Assembly: GCF_000026045.1 (NCBI RefSeq)
Contig: NC_007426.1
Span: 2,356,001 to 2,420,000 of the forward strand
DNA: 64,000 nt
Origin: Natronomonas pharaonis DSM 2160
Lineage (GTDB): Archaea; Halobacteriota; Halobacteria; Halobacteriales; Haloarculaceae
Reading direction: 5' to 3'
Shown here one piece after another: positions 36,728 through 45,828 of this stretch. Under the pieces are notes generated by a model. The model made no database searches, was not told the origin of the DNA, and saw nothing but the letters and a program-made list of their open reading frames with translations. A program made the position numbers and the translations under genes. Position 1 is the first letter of the stretch, and the number at the start of each line of letters is the position of its first letter.

Positions 36728-37156
36728 CTACTCGTCTGCCATCTCCTGCAGCCGTTTTCCCTCTTCAGTCTCGACGTCCAGTTCCGGTACCTCGACCGGT
36801 CGCAGGTCCTCATTGACCGCGACGAAGACGAAGTACGATTCGGTCGTTACCTCACGGTCACCGTTCAGCGGGTCCTCGCCGTAGGCCCGGACGCGAACGC
36901 GGACGCTTGTCCGACCCGCCTCGTAGGCGTAGGCCTCGACAAGCGCTATTTCACCGATTTCGAGCGGTCGTTCGAAGTCGACGGAGTTGATGTGGGCAGT
37001 CACGCATGGACTGCCGGCAAACCGCATCGCGCTCATCGCACCGGCTTCGTCCATCCAATTGAGCACGTTCCCCCCGTGGGCGGTTCCGAGATTGTTCGCA
37101 TGGTGGGGTTGGATGCGGTTCCGGTCTTCGATGAACGTCTCCAGCAGTTCGACCAT
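36728..37156 (-). CDS. Hotdog-fold acyl-CoA thioesterase
   Basis: 142 aa. The N-terminal IQPHHANNLGTAHGGNVLNWMDEAG is the conserved substrate/catalytic loop of YciA/BACH-type acyl-CoA thioesterases. The start at 37156 (MVELLETFIEDRNR) matches the fold; the upstream 21 codons do not. The natural acyl-CoA is unknown. Confidence 0.9.
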   Translation of the reverse strand: MVELLETFIEDRNRIQPHHANNLGTAHGGNVLNWMDEAGAMSAMRFAGSPCVTAHINSVDFERPLEIGEIALVEAYAYEAGRTSVRVRVRAYGEDPLNGDREVTTESYFVFVAVNEDLRPVEVPELDVETEEGKRLQEMADE

Positions 37157-37245
37157 GGAACACGGTTGCGGACGGGGAGGGCATAAACCCGTTCCCGGTA
37201 GGACCCGGCATCGGAGCAACGGGAACCGAAAGACGGGAGCAGGGG

Positions 37246-39027
37246 CTAGTGCTGGTCGTTGTGGAGTCCGGGGTTCGTGACCGCGCCATTGGCGGCCGAG
37301 CCGAAGAGGCTCCCGTACTTGGCGACAACGCCGTTCGTGTAGGCCGGTTCGGGGTCGTCGCGCTCGTCGAGACGCCGTTCGAGCTCCGAATCAGAGAGGT
37401 CGACCTCGATGGTTCGGTCGGGGATGTCGACGGTGATGTGGTCACCGTCTTCGAGCGCGCCGATAGGGCCGCCGACAAACGCCTCCGGGGCGATGTGACC
37501 GATCATCGGCCCGCGGGTCCCGCCGGAGAAGCGGCCGTCGGTGAGCAGCGCCACATCGTCTTCATGGCCAGCACCGACGACGGCGGCGGTGACACCCAGC
37601 ATCTCCCGCATGCCGGGGCCGCCCTCCGGCCCCTCGTTGCGGATGACGATGACGTCGCCGGACTCGATGTGGCCCTCCTGGACGTACTTCATCGCGTCCT
37701 CTTCGTTTTCGAAGACGCGAGCGGGGCCTTCGTGGTAGAACTCATCGTCGCCGGTGACCTTCAGCACCGCACCGTCCGGCGCGAGGTTACCGGTGAGAAT
37801 CTTGATAGCGCCTTCGGCTTCCTTCGGGTCGTCGACGGGATAGAGGAAGTCAGCGTCAATTTCGTCGTCGGTGGGGAGCCCGTGTTCCGATTCGAGATGA
37901 GCAAGCTCCTCTTCGATAGTGCGGCCGGTGACGGTCAGCTGGCTGCCATCGAAGAGGTCTGCCTCCATGAGCCGCCGAATGACGACGGGGACGCCGCCGA
38001 TTTCGTGGAGGTCGTTCATCACACGGTCGCCGCCGGGCTGGAGGTCAGCGATCTTCGGTGTCCGACGGGAAATCGCATCGAAGTCCTCGATATCGAGGTC
38101 AATGCCGGCCTCTGCTGCCAGCGCGAGCAGGTGGAGGACGGCGTTCGTCGAGCCGCCCATCGCCGTCTGGAGGGCGATGGCGTTCTCGAAGGACGTACGG
38201 GTCAGGATGTCCGAGGGATGTCGGTCTTCTTCGACGACTTCGACGGCGAGTTCGCCGGCGCGTCGGGCGACGGCGTACCGCTCGTGGTTCTCAGCGGGCG
38301 GGGAAGCGCTGCCGAGCGGTGCGAGCCCGAGCGCCTCGGACAGCGAAGCCATCGTGTTGGCGGTGAACATTCCGCCACAGGAGCCTGCGCCGGGGCAGGC
38401 GTTGCGTTCGAGGTCATCCAACTCGTCGCCGCTCATTTCGCCCTGTGCGTAGGCGCCGACGCCTTCGAAAACCTGCACGATGGTCACGTCTCGGCCCTCG
38501 TGTTGGCCAGGCATGATGGAGCCACCGTAGAGAAAGACCGAAGGGAGGTCTGTCCGGATGGCAGCCATCATCATTCCGGGAAGGTTCTTGTCACAACCGG
38601 CGACGGTCACAAGCGCATCCATCCGTTCGCCGAACGAAACCAGCTCAACGCTGTCGGCGATGACTTCGCGGCTGATGAGCGAGGCCTTCATTCCCTCGGT
38701 GCCCATCGAGATAGCGTCGGAGATGGTTATCGTCCCGAACTCGATGGGCATTCCGCCGGCCTCGTCGATACCCTCAAGGGCCGATTCAGCCACGTCGTCG
38801 AGATGAACGTTACAGGGCGTGATATCCGCCGCCGGGTTCGGCACACCGATGAGTGGTGACGAGAGGTCCTCGTCGTCGTATCCCATCGCCCGGAACATCG
38901 CCCGGTGGGGCGCACGCTCCGGTCCTTCGGTGACCTCGCGGCTTCGAAGCCGCTCGTCTTTGCCGTAGGCCCCCGGTTCGTCGCCGTCGAGGGCCGCGTC
39001 GTCGTCTGGCTCGGTCTGCTGGCTCAT
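37246..39027 (-). CDS. ilvD: Dihydroxy-acid dehydratase
   Basis: 593 aa. It dehydrates 2,3-dihydroxy acids in isoleucine, leucine and valine synthesis, using an FeS cluster with ligands in [15 protein letters not shown] and [30 protein letters not shown] is also conserved. The start at 39027 follows a TATA-like GGTTAAGTTAC about 27 bp upstream, indicating a leaderless, monocistronic gene. Confidence 0.97.
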   Translation of the reverse strand: MSQQTEPDDDAALDGDEPGAYGKDERLRSREVTEGPERAPHRAMFRAMGYDDEDLSSPLIGVPNPAADITPCNVHLDDVAESALEGIDEAGGMPIEFGTITISDAISMGTEGMKASLISREVIADSVELVSFGERMDALVTVAGCDKNLPGMMMAAIRTDLPSVFLYGGSIMPGQHEGRDVTIVQVFEGVGAYAQGEMSGDELDDLERNACPGAGSCGGMFTANTMASLSEALGLAPLGSASPPAENHERYAVARRAGELAVEVVEEDRHPSDILTRTSFENAIALQTAMGGSTNAVLHLLALAAEAGIDLDIEDFDAISRRTPKIADLQPGGDRVMNDLHEIGGVPVVIRRLMEADLFDGSQLTVTGRTIEEELAHLESEHGLPTDDEIDADFLYPVDDPKEAEGAIKILTGNLAPDGAVLKVTGDDEFYHEGPARVFENEEDAMKYVQEGHIESGDVIVIRNEGPEGGPGMREMLGVTAAVVGAGHEDDVALLTDGRFSGGTRGPMIGHIAPEAFVGGPIGALEDGDHITVDIPDRTIEVDLSDSELERRLDERDDPEPAYTNGVVAKYGSLFGSAANGAVTNPGLHNDQH

Positions 39028-39211
39028 ATTCGGGGGGTGGTGGTCGAGTAACTTAACCACCGGTGTCCCGGTGGCCGATATGGGGCAGTTGAAGATGCAA
39101 ATAATTGTCGGCTAAAATAGTACATCCAGTTACCGTGTCGACAGACAGTCAGAAATACGTATTACTATATTAGGGTAGCGCTTAATTACCATCACTCGAA
39201 TCCCACGGTGT

Positions 39212-39349
39212 ATGAGACCAATAAGCACGGCCTCGAAGGCGGACATCTACGAGTGTTTCGACTGCGGTGTGCGCATTGAGACGACGGTTGCGGGGCGCTG
39301 TGACTGTGGTGGTGAGTTCGTCCATCTCGGCCGAAGCCGAGACCTGTAG
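39212..39349 (+). CDS. 45-aa zinc-ribbon protein (rubrerythrin-like)
   Basis: A very short gene, MRPISTASKADIYECFDCGV... with two CxxC-type knuckles (CFDCG, CDCGG), resembling the small rubrerythrin-like zinc-ribbon proteins of haloarchaea. A TATA-like GCTTAATTAC sits 27 bp upstream of the ATG, strong support for a leaderless real gene. Function unknown. Confidence 0.7.
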   Translation: MRPISTASKADIYECFDCGVRIETTVAGRCDCGGEFVHLGRSRDL

Positions 39350-39409
39350 CCAGCGGCGAAACGTGGCCGGGGCGAAACCGACAACACGGCCAGCCACGAA
39401 GGACCGGCA

Positions 39410-40381
39410 ATGCGAGTCCGTGTCGAAACCGGCGGACGGGTTCACATCGGGTTCCAGAACCTCTCGCTGGCCCACGAACGGCTTTACGGCGGCGTCGGCC
39501 TCGCTATCGACGAGCCACGCGCCGTTGTTGAGGCGGAGCCAGCGTCGACCGTTGAGTGTGACGACGCTGTCGTTGCGACGTACGCCGAACGGGCCTGCAG
39601 CGAACTCGGCGTCAACGGCGCACGCGTCGAGGTCTGCGAGCGGCTCCCCCGTCACGTTGGCCTCGGCAGCGGGACACAACTGGCGCTAGCGACCCTTACT
39701 GCGGTCGCCCGCGCTCACGATGTGGCCCTCACTGTTCGGAAACGAGCGCCGGCGCTGGGCCGTGGCGGCCGCAGCGGCGTTGGCGTCGCGACGTTCGAGG
39801 CCGGCGGATTCGTCGTCGACGCAGGACACCCAACAGAGCGATTCACGACCGACCCACCCGCCGCCGGCTCGTGGACGGTACCTGAAGTGGTCGCCCGACG
39901 GCGGGTCCCCGACGACTGGCGGCTCCTGCTGGTGCTGCCGGACGCCGCCCCCGGCCGTAGCGGCGACGACGAAGACGAGAGTATCCGCGCTGTCGTCGAA
40001 GACGCCGACCCGGGTGTCGCCGACGAACTTGCTGGCGTCTTGGTTCGCCGGCTCCTGCCCGCCGTCGCGGAAGGGCGGCTCGATGCGTTCGGCGATGCCG
40101 TCGGCGCGTTCGGCCGGCTCAACGGCGCGTGGTACGCCGACCAGCAGGGTGGCGTGTATCGCCCGCCCGCCGGCCGAATTATCGATAGGTTGTCCGACTG
40201 CCCCGCGGTTCGCGGGCTCGGTCAATCGTCGTGGGGACCGGCGGTCTACGGCGTCACGGACGCATCGATGGCGGCGGACGCGACAGCGGACGCGAGGGCG
40301 GCGCTCTCGGAGCTCGGCGTCGACGCCCGGGTACAGGTCGTCGAACCGCGTAACGAAGGAGCCCGCGTCGAGACGCTCTGA
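39410..40381 (+). CDS. GHMP-family beta-RFAP synthase-like protein
   Basis: 323 aa, resembling beta-ribofuranosylaminobenzene 5'-phosphate synthase, which joins p-aminobenzoate and PRPP in methanopterin synthesis. It has the N-terminal GGRVHIGFQNLS, the GHMP loop PRHVGLGSGTQLALA, and GRGGRSGVGVATFEAGGFVVD. Haloarchaea are not methanogens, so the pterin product is uncertain. It stands alone, with no other pterin genes adjacent. Confidence 0.82.
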   Translation: MRVRVETGGRVHIGFQNLSLAHERLYGGVGLAIDEPRAVVEAEPASTVECDDAVVATYAERACSELGVNGARVEVCERLPRHVGLGSGTQLALATLTAVARAHDVALTVRKRAPALGRGGRSGVGVATFEAGGFVVDAGHPTERFTTDPPAAGSWTVPEVVARRRVPDDWRLLLVLPDAAPGRSGDDEDESIRAVVEDADPGVADELAGVLVRRLLPAVAEGRLDAFGDAVGAFGRLNGAWYADQQGGVYRPPAGRIIDRLSDCPAVRGLGQSSWGPAVYGVTDASMAADATADARAALSELGVDARVQVVEPRNEGARVETL

Positions 40382-40477
40382 GGAACACGCCGGCGTCTCG
40401 CTCGGTGTGTGTCACGGGGGCACTGACCGCTGCCCGGCGGGCAAACGCTTTATTCACCCGGCGACCAACGGAAGCGT

Positions 40478-41314
40478 ATGGACCGTATCCCGTTCGGGAT
40501 TCGTCGTCTGGACACGACAGTCGGCGGCGGCGCACCGCCCGGTAGCGTCGTCCTGCTCTCGGGAGAAGCCGGGGCGGGTGCTCGCGAGTTCATGTACACC
40601 AGCGCACTGCTCAACGGGCTCGCACGGAGCAACCCGGACCTGTTTGAACTCTACTACGGTGGCGTCGATGACCGCTCGACGCCACCCGACAGAGTCCACT
40701 ACGTCTCCTTTACCGACGGCGAGCGAAAGCTCCGTAGCGAGATGTCGCTGGCTGTCGACGACGAGATAGTCGACGAGGCAGTCGGCAACATCACGTTCCA
40801 CGACCTCTCGCCGGAGTTCTTCCGCCTCAGCCCCGTTCCACGGGAGTGGTACGCTGAACGGACCCAGTCGATTACCGAACTCGGCGGCTCCGAGAGCCGA
40901 AAGAGTGTTCCAGAGGCGCTCGGCGACCGACTGACGGAACACGCTGCCGGTAACCTTGTCGTCATCGACTCTATCGGCGACCTCATAAGCACGTCAACGG
41001 GCGACCTCACGTGGGGCGACGTACCCGTGTTACTGAAAGGGCTCTCCCGGGCGGCGTACAACTGGGGTGGACTGATTATCGCCCACGTTAGTCAGGAAGC
41101 ACTGACCGACCAACGGCACGGGGAACTCGTCGATGCCACTGACGGGACATTGCTCTTCGAGTGGGAAAGCGGCGGCTCTGCCCGGGCGAGAACGATGGTC
41201 GTCAAGCAGTTCCGCGGCGTTCTCTCGCGCATCGAGGCCGAGGACATCGTCCGCTTCGAGACCGAAATCGGCGACGCTGGCTTCGATATCAGCGACGTTC
41301 GGAAAATCCGGTAA
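40478..41314 (+). CDS. RecA-superfamily ATPase-like (HTR-like) protein with degenerate P-loop
   Basis: 278 aa, a RAD55/KaiC-like core (GIRRLDTTVGGGAPPGSVVL at the start; LVVIDSIGDLISTST as a Walker B-like strand; GGLIIAHVSQEAL). The Walker A equivalent at residues 29-36 reads GEAGAGAR, lacking the lysine and the Ser/Thr, so ATP hydrolysis is doubtful. Haloarchaeal HTR-like proteins of this type are of unknown function. The next gene follows after 42 bp. Confidence 0.8.
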   Translation: MDRIPFGIRRLDTTVGGGAPPGSVVLLSGEAGAGAREFMYTSALLNGLARSNPDLFELYYGGVDDRSTPPDRVHYVSFTDGERKLRSEMSLAVDDEIVDEAVGNITFHDLSPEFFRLSPVPREWYAERTQSITELGGSESRKSVPEALGDRLTEHAAGNLVVIDSIGDLISTSTGDLTWGDVPVLLKGLSRAAYNWGGLIIAHVSQEALTDQRHGELVDATDGTLLFEWESGGSARARTMVVKQFRGVLSRIEAEDIVRFETEIGDAGFDISDVRKIR

Positions 41315-41356
41315 TCTGCCGAACGCTTAACTGGATGTCGGCCCTAACAACACCTG

Positions 41357-42160
41357 ATGGCTACTGAGCCGGCAGGTGGGGCCGAATTCTCCGTCTCGCT
41401 GCCACCCTCGCTCGCCGAGTGGCTCGACGAACGAGCGGCAACGCTCGGTATGGACCGCGAGGAGCTTCTCGTCCAACTTGTCGGCTCGTACCGTACCGCC
41501 GCCGAAATCGGTGACGAAGAAACCAAAGAGCTCATGCAGAGCCTCGATATCGAGGCGGTAGTCGATGAGGCGGTTGCCGACCGTCTGGAGGCGGCTGATG
41601 ACCTCGGCGAAATTGAAGGCCGCCTCGAGGCCGTCGAAACGGGGCTGGCAGACAACGTCGAGGACCTCCGCAGCCGTGTCCTCCAGCTCCGCGACCTCGT
41701 CCAAGACCGCGCCCACGCCGACCACGGCCACGAGGAGTTCGACCAACTCGCCACTCGCACAGAAGACCTCGCAGGCGAGCTTGAGACGGTTCGTCGGGAC
41801 ATCGAAGACCTCTCCCAAGAGCTAACGACCGTCGACGACCGGTTCGAGGATGTCGAGGGGAAGCTCGACCGGCTGGCGCGGGTCGTGCTCGCGCTCCGCC
41901 GTGAAATCGAGTCGATATCGACCACGGACGCGGAGATATTAGCACATCTCAGACAGCGAGCCAACAGGAACGGAACGACCGACGCCGTCTGTGCGTCCTG
42001 TGGCGAGCGAGTCAGCATCGGCCTGCTCGGCGAGCCGCTGTGTCCGTACTGTGATGTCGAGTTCCGCGACATCGAGTACGCCGACGGCCGCCTGCGGTGG
42101 TTCTCGACGCCGCGGCTTGTTGGCCCGGATACCCCGAAGGCGGAGCATGACGATGAGTGA
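41357..42160 (+). CDS. Coiled-coil protein with RHH-like N-terminus and zinc ribbon
   Basis: 267 aa. Residues 8-40 look like a ribbon-helix-helix segment (FSVSLPPSLAEWLDERAATL), about 70-205 are heptad-rich coiled coil, and residues about 212-240 form a zinc ribbon (CASCGE...CPYC). This combination suggests an oligomeric nucleic-acid- or protein-binding factor. It overlaps the next gene by a few bases, so the pair are probably translated together. Confidence 0.75.
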   Translation: MATEPAGGAEFSVSLPPSLAEWLDERAATLGMDREELLVQLVGSYRTAAEIGDEETKELMQSLDIEAVVDEAVADRLEAADDLGEIEGRLEAVETGLADNVEDLRSRVLQLRDLVQDRAHADHGHEEFDQLATRTEDLAGELETVRRDIEDLSQELTTVDDRFEDVEGKLDRLARVVLALRREIESISTTDAEILAHLRQRANRNGTTDAVCASCGERVSIGLLGEPLCPYCDVEFRDIEYADGRLRWFSTPRLVGPDTPKAEHDDE

Positions 42161-42674
42161 AGATGCCGACGACGCCGCTGCCGGGACGGCTGACGAGAGC
42201 GATGACGCCCCAGAAGCGGCTGTGGAGGAGAATGACGACCCGGAAGCGGCTGTGGAGGAGAATGACGACCCGGCTGTCGCTGTCGACGAATCGCTTGCTG
42301 AATTCGAATTAGAGCCTGCCGACGACGAGTCGCTCGAAGAGCTATTTACCGAGGTCGAAACGCCGGACGTCGACGGTGAGGAGCTCTGGGAGGAGGTGCT
42401 TGCTGACCCGGCAGAGGCGACTTCGGAGCCGGCCGAGGCGGCGGAAGCGGCGGTTGCCGGCGAGGGAGCGGCAGTCGATTCCGGCGAGACGGTCGTTCAA
42501 AAGGACAAGTACTGCCAGCGATGTGAGTACTTTGCGGCACCGCCGGAACTCGCATGTGAACACCCGGGGACCGAAATCGCCGCCGTCCTCGATAGCAAGC
42601 AGTTCCGCGTCGTCGACTGTCCGATAGTGGCCCGTCGGGAGCACGCCAAGGCGCTCTTTCCGGACGAAGAATAG
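42153..42674 (+). CDS. Acidic protein with C-terminal Cys motif
   Basis: 173 aa. The first ~110 residues are Glu/Ala/Asp-rich and likely disordered, including a perfect tandem repeat of EAAVEENDDP. The C-terminal ~60 residues carry CQRCEYF, ACEHPG and DCPIVA, a probable zinc site. Starts at 42147 and 42153 are both possible; both overlap the upstream stop. Confidence 0.7.
   Translation: MSEDADDAAAGTADESDDAPEAAVEENDDPEAAVEENDDPAVAVDESLAEFELEPADDESLEELFTEVETPDVDGEELWEEVLADPAEATSEPAEAAEAAVAGEGAAVDSGETVVQKDKYCQRCEYFAAPPELACEHPGTEIAAVLDSKQFRVVDCPIVARREHAKALFPDEE
42213..42272 (+). repeat. Perfect 30-nt tandem duplication in a CDS
   Basis: The 30-nt unit at 42213-42242 is repeated exactly at 42243-42272, in frame. 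Identity at the nucleotide level indicates a recent duplication. Confidence 0.85.
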
Positions 42675-42715
42675 GGGACCGCAGACTTTTGCGTTCGCCC
42701 CAGCTACGAACACGT

Positions 42716-43039
42716 ATGCAGTTCTGTGACGACTGCGGTTCGATGATGCACGCCCAGGGCGAGGCGATGGTCTGTTCGTCCTGTGGCGCAACGACGGAAA
42801 AAGACGAAGCCAAAGCCGCCGAGTTCGTCAGCACCGACGCACAGACCGACGACGATGTCATCGAATCATCCCCCGACGCCGATTTCGAGGGGAAGCCGAC
42901 GGCCGATGACATCATCTGCGACGAGTGCGGCCACGGCGAAGCGTGGTATACAATAAAACAGACCGGGGCCGCCGACGAGCCACCGACGCGCTTTTTTAAG
43001 TGCAAGGAGTGCGGCCACCGCTGGCGCGGCTACAGCTAA
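42716..43039 (+). CDS. tfs: Transcription factor S (TFS), RNA polymerase cleavage factor
   Basis: 107 aa with two zinc ribbons: CDDCGSMM...CSSCG near the N-terminus and CDECGHGEAWYTIKQTGAADEPPTRFFKCKECGHRW-type ribbon at the C-terminus (positions about 66-104). The C-terminal loop usually carries the acidic pair that stimulates RNA cleavage (DE in related proteins); here AADEPPT is intact. The stop abuts the convergent mrp gene with no gap. Confidence 0.93.
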   Translation: MQFCDDCGSMMHAQGEAMVCSSCGATTEKDEAKAAEFVSTDAQTDDDVIESSPDADFEGKPTADDIICDECGHGEAWYTIKQTGAADEPPTRFFKCKECGHRWRGYS

Positions 43040-44158
43040 CTACAGCTTCGGTCCCGACTGTGACTGCGGCGACTCGTCAACCGGACTCTTGTCCTCCTCA
43101 CGGCCAAGCTCAAGCATGTCGGCGACTTTGAGACGGTTAACCTCGCCGAGTCGGTCGGCAATGTCGGTCATGACCGACTGTGCAGCGTCCTGAACGGGGC
43201 TTGCATCCAGCTTGACTGCCGGAAGTTCGCTCCCGTCGGCACCGAAGTCCTCGTGAATCGGGAGCTGACCGAGCAGTTCGACATCGTAGCTTTCGACCAT
43301 CTCCTCGGCCCCGCCGCGGCCGAACGGGTCGTGTTCGTCGCCACAGCTCGGACAGTGGTAGCGGCTCATGTTCTCGACAATGCCGAGGACAGGCGTCTCG
43401 TGCTTCTCGAAGAGCCGCAGCCCTTTCCGCGCGTCGTCGACGGCCATCTCCTGTGGCGTCGTGACGATGACGACACCGGCAACCGGCAGTGTCTGAACGA
43501 GGTCAAGCGAGGCGTCGCCGGTCCCGGGCGGCAGGTCAACGACCAGATAGTCGAGCGCGCCCCATTCGACGTTCTCGAAGAAGTGAGTCATCACGTTGTT
43601 GACCATCGGCCCACGGAGGATGGCCGGGTCGTCTTCCTCTTCGAGGAGAAAGCCCATGCTCATGACCTTCACGCCGTCGGCGGTCGGCGGGACGATTTTC
43701 TCATCGGGGGTGACACCGGGCTGTTCCTCGACCGGCAGGACGCGGGGCGCGTTCGGGCCGTGGATGTCGGCATCAAGCAGGCCGACACGGGCACCGAGCT
43801 CGTCGAGCCCGGCCGCGAGGTTCGCGGCAACGGTCGTCTTCCCGACGCCGCCCTTGCCGGAGGCGACCGCGACGACGTTCCGGACGTTCGGCATTACTTC
43901 CTCGTCGAAGCCGTGCTCGCGGCCGACCTCGGCGTAGAGGTCAGGTTCGAGGCCCACATCGGAGACTGCCGCACGGATTTCGTCGCCGAGCTCCAGCTCT
44001 GCCGGGGCGAACGGCGTGTTGAACGCCAGCGAAATCGACGCCGTCCCGTCGTCGATTTCGACGTCGTTTATCAGCTGCATCGACAGGATATCCTCGCCGA
44101 CGATCGGGTCTTCGATTTCCCGGAGCCGCGCTTCGAGTTCGTCTTCGAGTTCGGTCAT
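43040..44158 (-). CDS. mrp: Mrp/NBP35-type FeS carrier P-loop ATPase
   Basis: 372 aa. An N-terminal DUF59/MIP18-like domain (about 1-85) is fused to a P-loop ATPase with GKGGVGKTTVAANLA, DADIHGPNAPRVL and a CPSC motif (YHCPSCGDEHDPF) that holds a labile FeS cluster. It delivers FeS clusters to apoproteins; several FeS enzymes lie just downstream. It ends one base from the TFS stop. Confidence 0.95.
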   Translation of the reverse strand: MTELEDELEARLREIEDPIVGEDILSMQLINDVEIDDGTASISLAFNTPFAPAELELGDEIRAAVSDVGLEPDLYAEVGREHGFDEEVMPNVRNVVAVASGKGGVGKTTVAANLAAGLDELGARVGLLDADIHGPNAPRVLPVEEQPGVTPDEKIVPPTADGVKVMSMGFLLEEEDDPAILRGPMVNNVMTHFFENVEWGALDYLVVDLPPGTGDASLDLVQTLPVAGVVIVTTPQEMAVDDARKGLRLFEKHETPVLGIVENMSRYHCPSCGDEHDPFGRGGAEEMVESYDVELLGQLPIHEDFGADGSELPAVKLDASPVQDAAQSVMTDIADRLGEVNRLKVADMLELGREEDKSPVDESPQSQSGPKL

Positions 44159-44269
44159 CTGATTGTCCGTTTGAAGGGCTCGCGGACGTATGAGACTTTA
44201 CTTTCCGGCCACGAGAAGAAACATCGAAATCGGGTTGTTCGGCGGTCGATACGTCGTCTCAGGTGGGGG

Positions 44270-44488
44270 TCACATCGCCGGCGGAAGCACGATGCCGAGC
44301 AGTTGGGTCAGGATGTAGAGTCCGACCCACATCGAGACGATGATACCGATGAGGTAGCTGAGCCCCATCAGCGACGTCTTGATGGTGCGCGGTTTGCCGA
44401 GGAACCACGCGAGGACGACCGTATAGACCGGCAGTCCGATGACGGCGAAGATGACCCACGTGCCGGGGTAGATGAATTCCCACGTCAT
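44270..44488 (-). CDS. Small membrane protein of the ferredoxin/NrfD module
   Basis: 72 aa with two transmembrane helices (about 8-28 and 40-65), short loop GKPRTIKTS. The ATG overlaps the NrfD stop by one base (TAATG), so it is co-translated with it and probably an accessory subunit of the same membrane complex. Confidence 0.75.
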   Translation of the reverse strand: MTWEFIYPGTWVIFAVIGLPVYTVVLAWFLGKPRTIKTSLMGLSYLIGIIVSMWVGLYILTQLLGIVLPPAM

Positions 44489-45828
44489 TAGTCATCAGCC
44501 TCCGAATGACCGTGGCCGTCGCCACGGAGGTGTTCAATCGCGTGCAGTTCGATGACCGGGAACAGCTTGAGGACGGCCATGAAGAACAGGGTACACAGCG
44601 CGATAGTCCCTGCAACCGACGCCAGCTCGATGGGGCTGGGGAAGTAGTCGCCGGGCACGCTGTAGTACATCCCGAAGGTCGGATACTGCAGTCCCTCGAC
44701 GACGAAGAAGACCTTCTCGACGAGGGTGCCGACAAGCACCATGACACTCGCGATAATCGACCGGGTCGCGGTGAAGTACTTCTCAGGCTTGACCGCCTGT
44801 GCGAAGATGTACGCCAGCGCGATGATGACGAGGCCGATAGCGAACCAGTAGACCGGCGAGGTGATCTTCGCCATCGTGACGTACGCCTCGTCGACAGGGG
44901 CGGCGTAGACGCCGGTGATAATCTGCTGGAGCTGGAGCCACAGGAACAGCAGGCTGAACAGTCCGAGCCACAGAGTTAGCCCCTGAACGACCTTGTCAGT
45001 CAGGATGTGATACCAGTCGTAGCCGCGGCGGAGCACGGTCGACAGGATGATGACGCCGGCCAGCGCGGAGGTCAGCGCGATAGACAGGAACTGCGGCCCC
45101 TGCACAGCGCCGTCCCAGCCGGGCATCGACGGCACCAGCGCGAACAGCCACGGAATCACACCACCGTGGAGCAAGAGCGGCGCCATGACGATGATACCGA
45201 GCGCGAGCCACCAGACCATCCGTTCGATAATCTGGTCTTCCTTTTTCGTGTAGCCGATGGTCATCACCTTGTAGAGCGGCTCAAGCTTGTTCGGGAGGTC
45301 ATCCCGAAGCCGCGTCATGTCGTAACGAAGCGTCAGTGCCAGATACGTGGCGGTCATCACCATGTAGAGGGTGATGACGGTCACGTCCCACACGAGCGGC
45401 GACTGGTGGACAGTCACCGGGTATGAATCGACGATGCTCGTGACCATCCGGTCTGGTCGGCCCATGTGGACGACAATGTAGAAGCCGGCCATGCTCAGCG
45501 CGCCGAGCGTCAACAGCTCTGCGAGTCGGGCGACCGGCTGGTATTTTTTCATACCGAACAGCCGGACAGCCGCAGAGAGGATGATACCGCCGTGGGCGAT
45601 ACCGACCCACCAGATGAACGCGCCGATGTAGAGACCCCACGTGACGCCGCCACCGGAGCCCCAATCGGAGAGGTTCGTAACCGCGAGCCCACGGTCGACC
45701 TGATAGAGCCACAGGCCGATCCAAGCGAGCCCGACAACGGCCGCGAGGGCGAAGACGATGTAGAATTTCTTGCCCGTTGTCTGCATCGGACGGACGATAT
45801 CGTCCGTACTAGGTGTTTTCGAGGACAT
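44488..45828 (-). CDS. NrfD/PsrC-type membrane quinone-interacting subunit
   Basis: 446 aa with about ten transmembrane helices, of the polysulfide-reductase NrfD family that exchanges electrons with the quinone pool. Conserved pieces include FIWWVGIAHGGIILSA and YHILTDKVVQGL. It is coupled by overlapping start/stop codons to the ferredoxin-like protein upstream and the 72-aa protein downstream. No molybdopterin subunit is in this operon. Confidence 0.88.
   Translation of the reverse strand: MSSKTPSTDDIVRPMQTTGKKFYIVFALAAVVGLAWIGLWLYQVDRGLAVTNLSDWGSGGGVTWGLYIGAFIWWVGIAHGGIILSAAVRLFGMKKYQPVARLAELLTLGALSMAGFYIVVHMGRPDRMVTSIVDSYPVTVHQSPLVWDVTVITLYMVMTATYLALTLRYDMTRLRDDLPNKLEPLYKVMTIGYTKKEDQIIERMVWWLALGIIVMAPLLLHGGVIPWLFALVPSMPGWDGAVQGPQFLSIALTSALAGVIILSTVLRRGYDWYHILTDKVVQGLTLWLGLFSLLFLWLQLQQIITGVYAAPVDEAYVTMAKITSPVYWFAIGLVIIALAYIFAQAVKPEKYFTATRSIIASVMVLVGTLVEKVFFVVEGLQYPTFGMYYSVPGDYFPSPIELASVAGTIALCTLFFMAVLKLFPVIELHAIEHLRGDGHGHSEADD

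Noticed and set aside
37249-38859. A 536-aa plus-strand frame opposite ilvD
   Set aside because: IlvD motifs are unambiguous on the minus strand; the plus-strand product lacks any family features.
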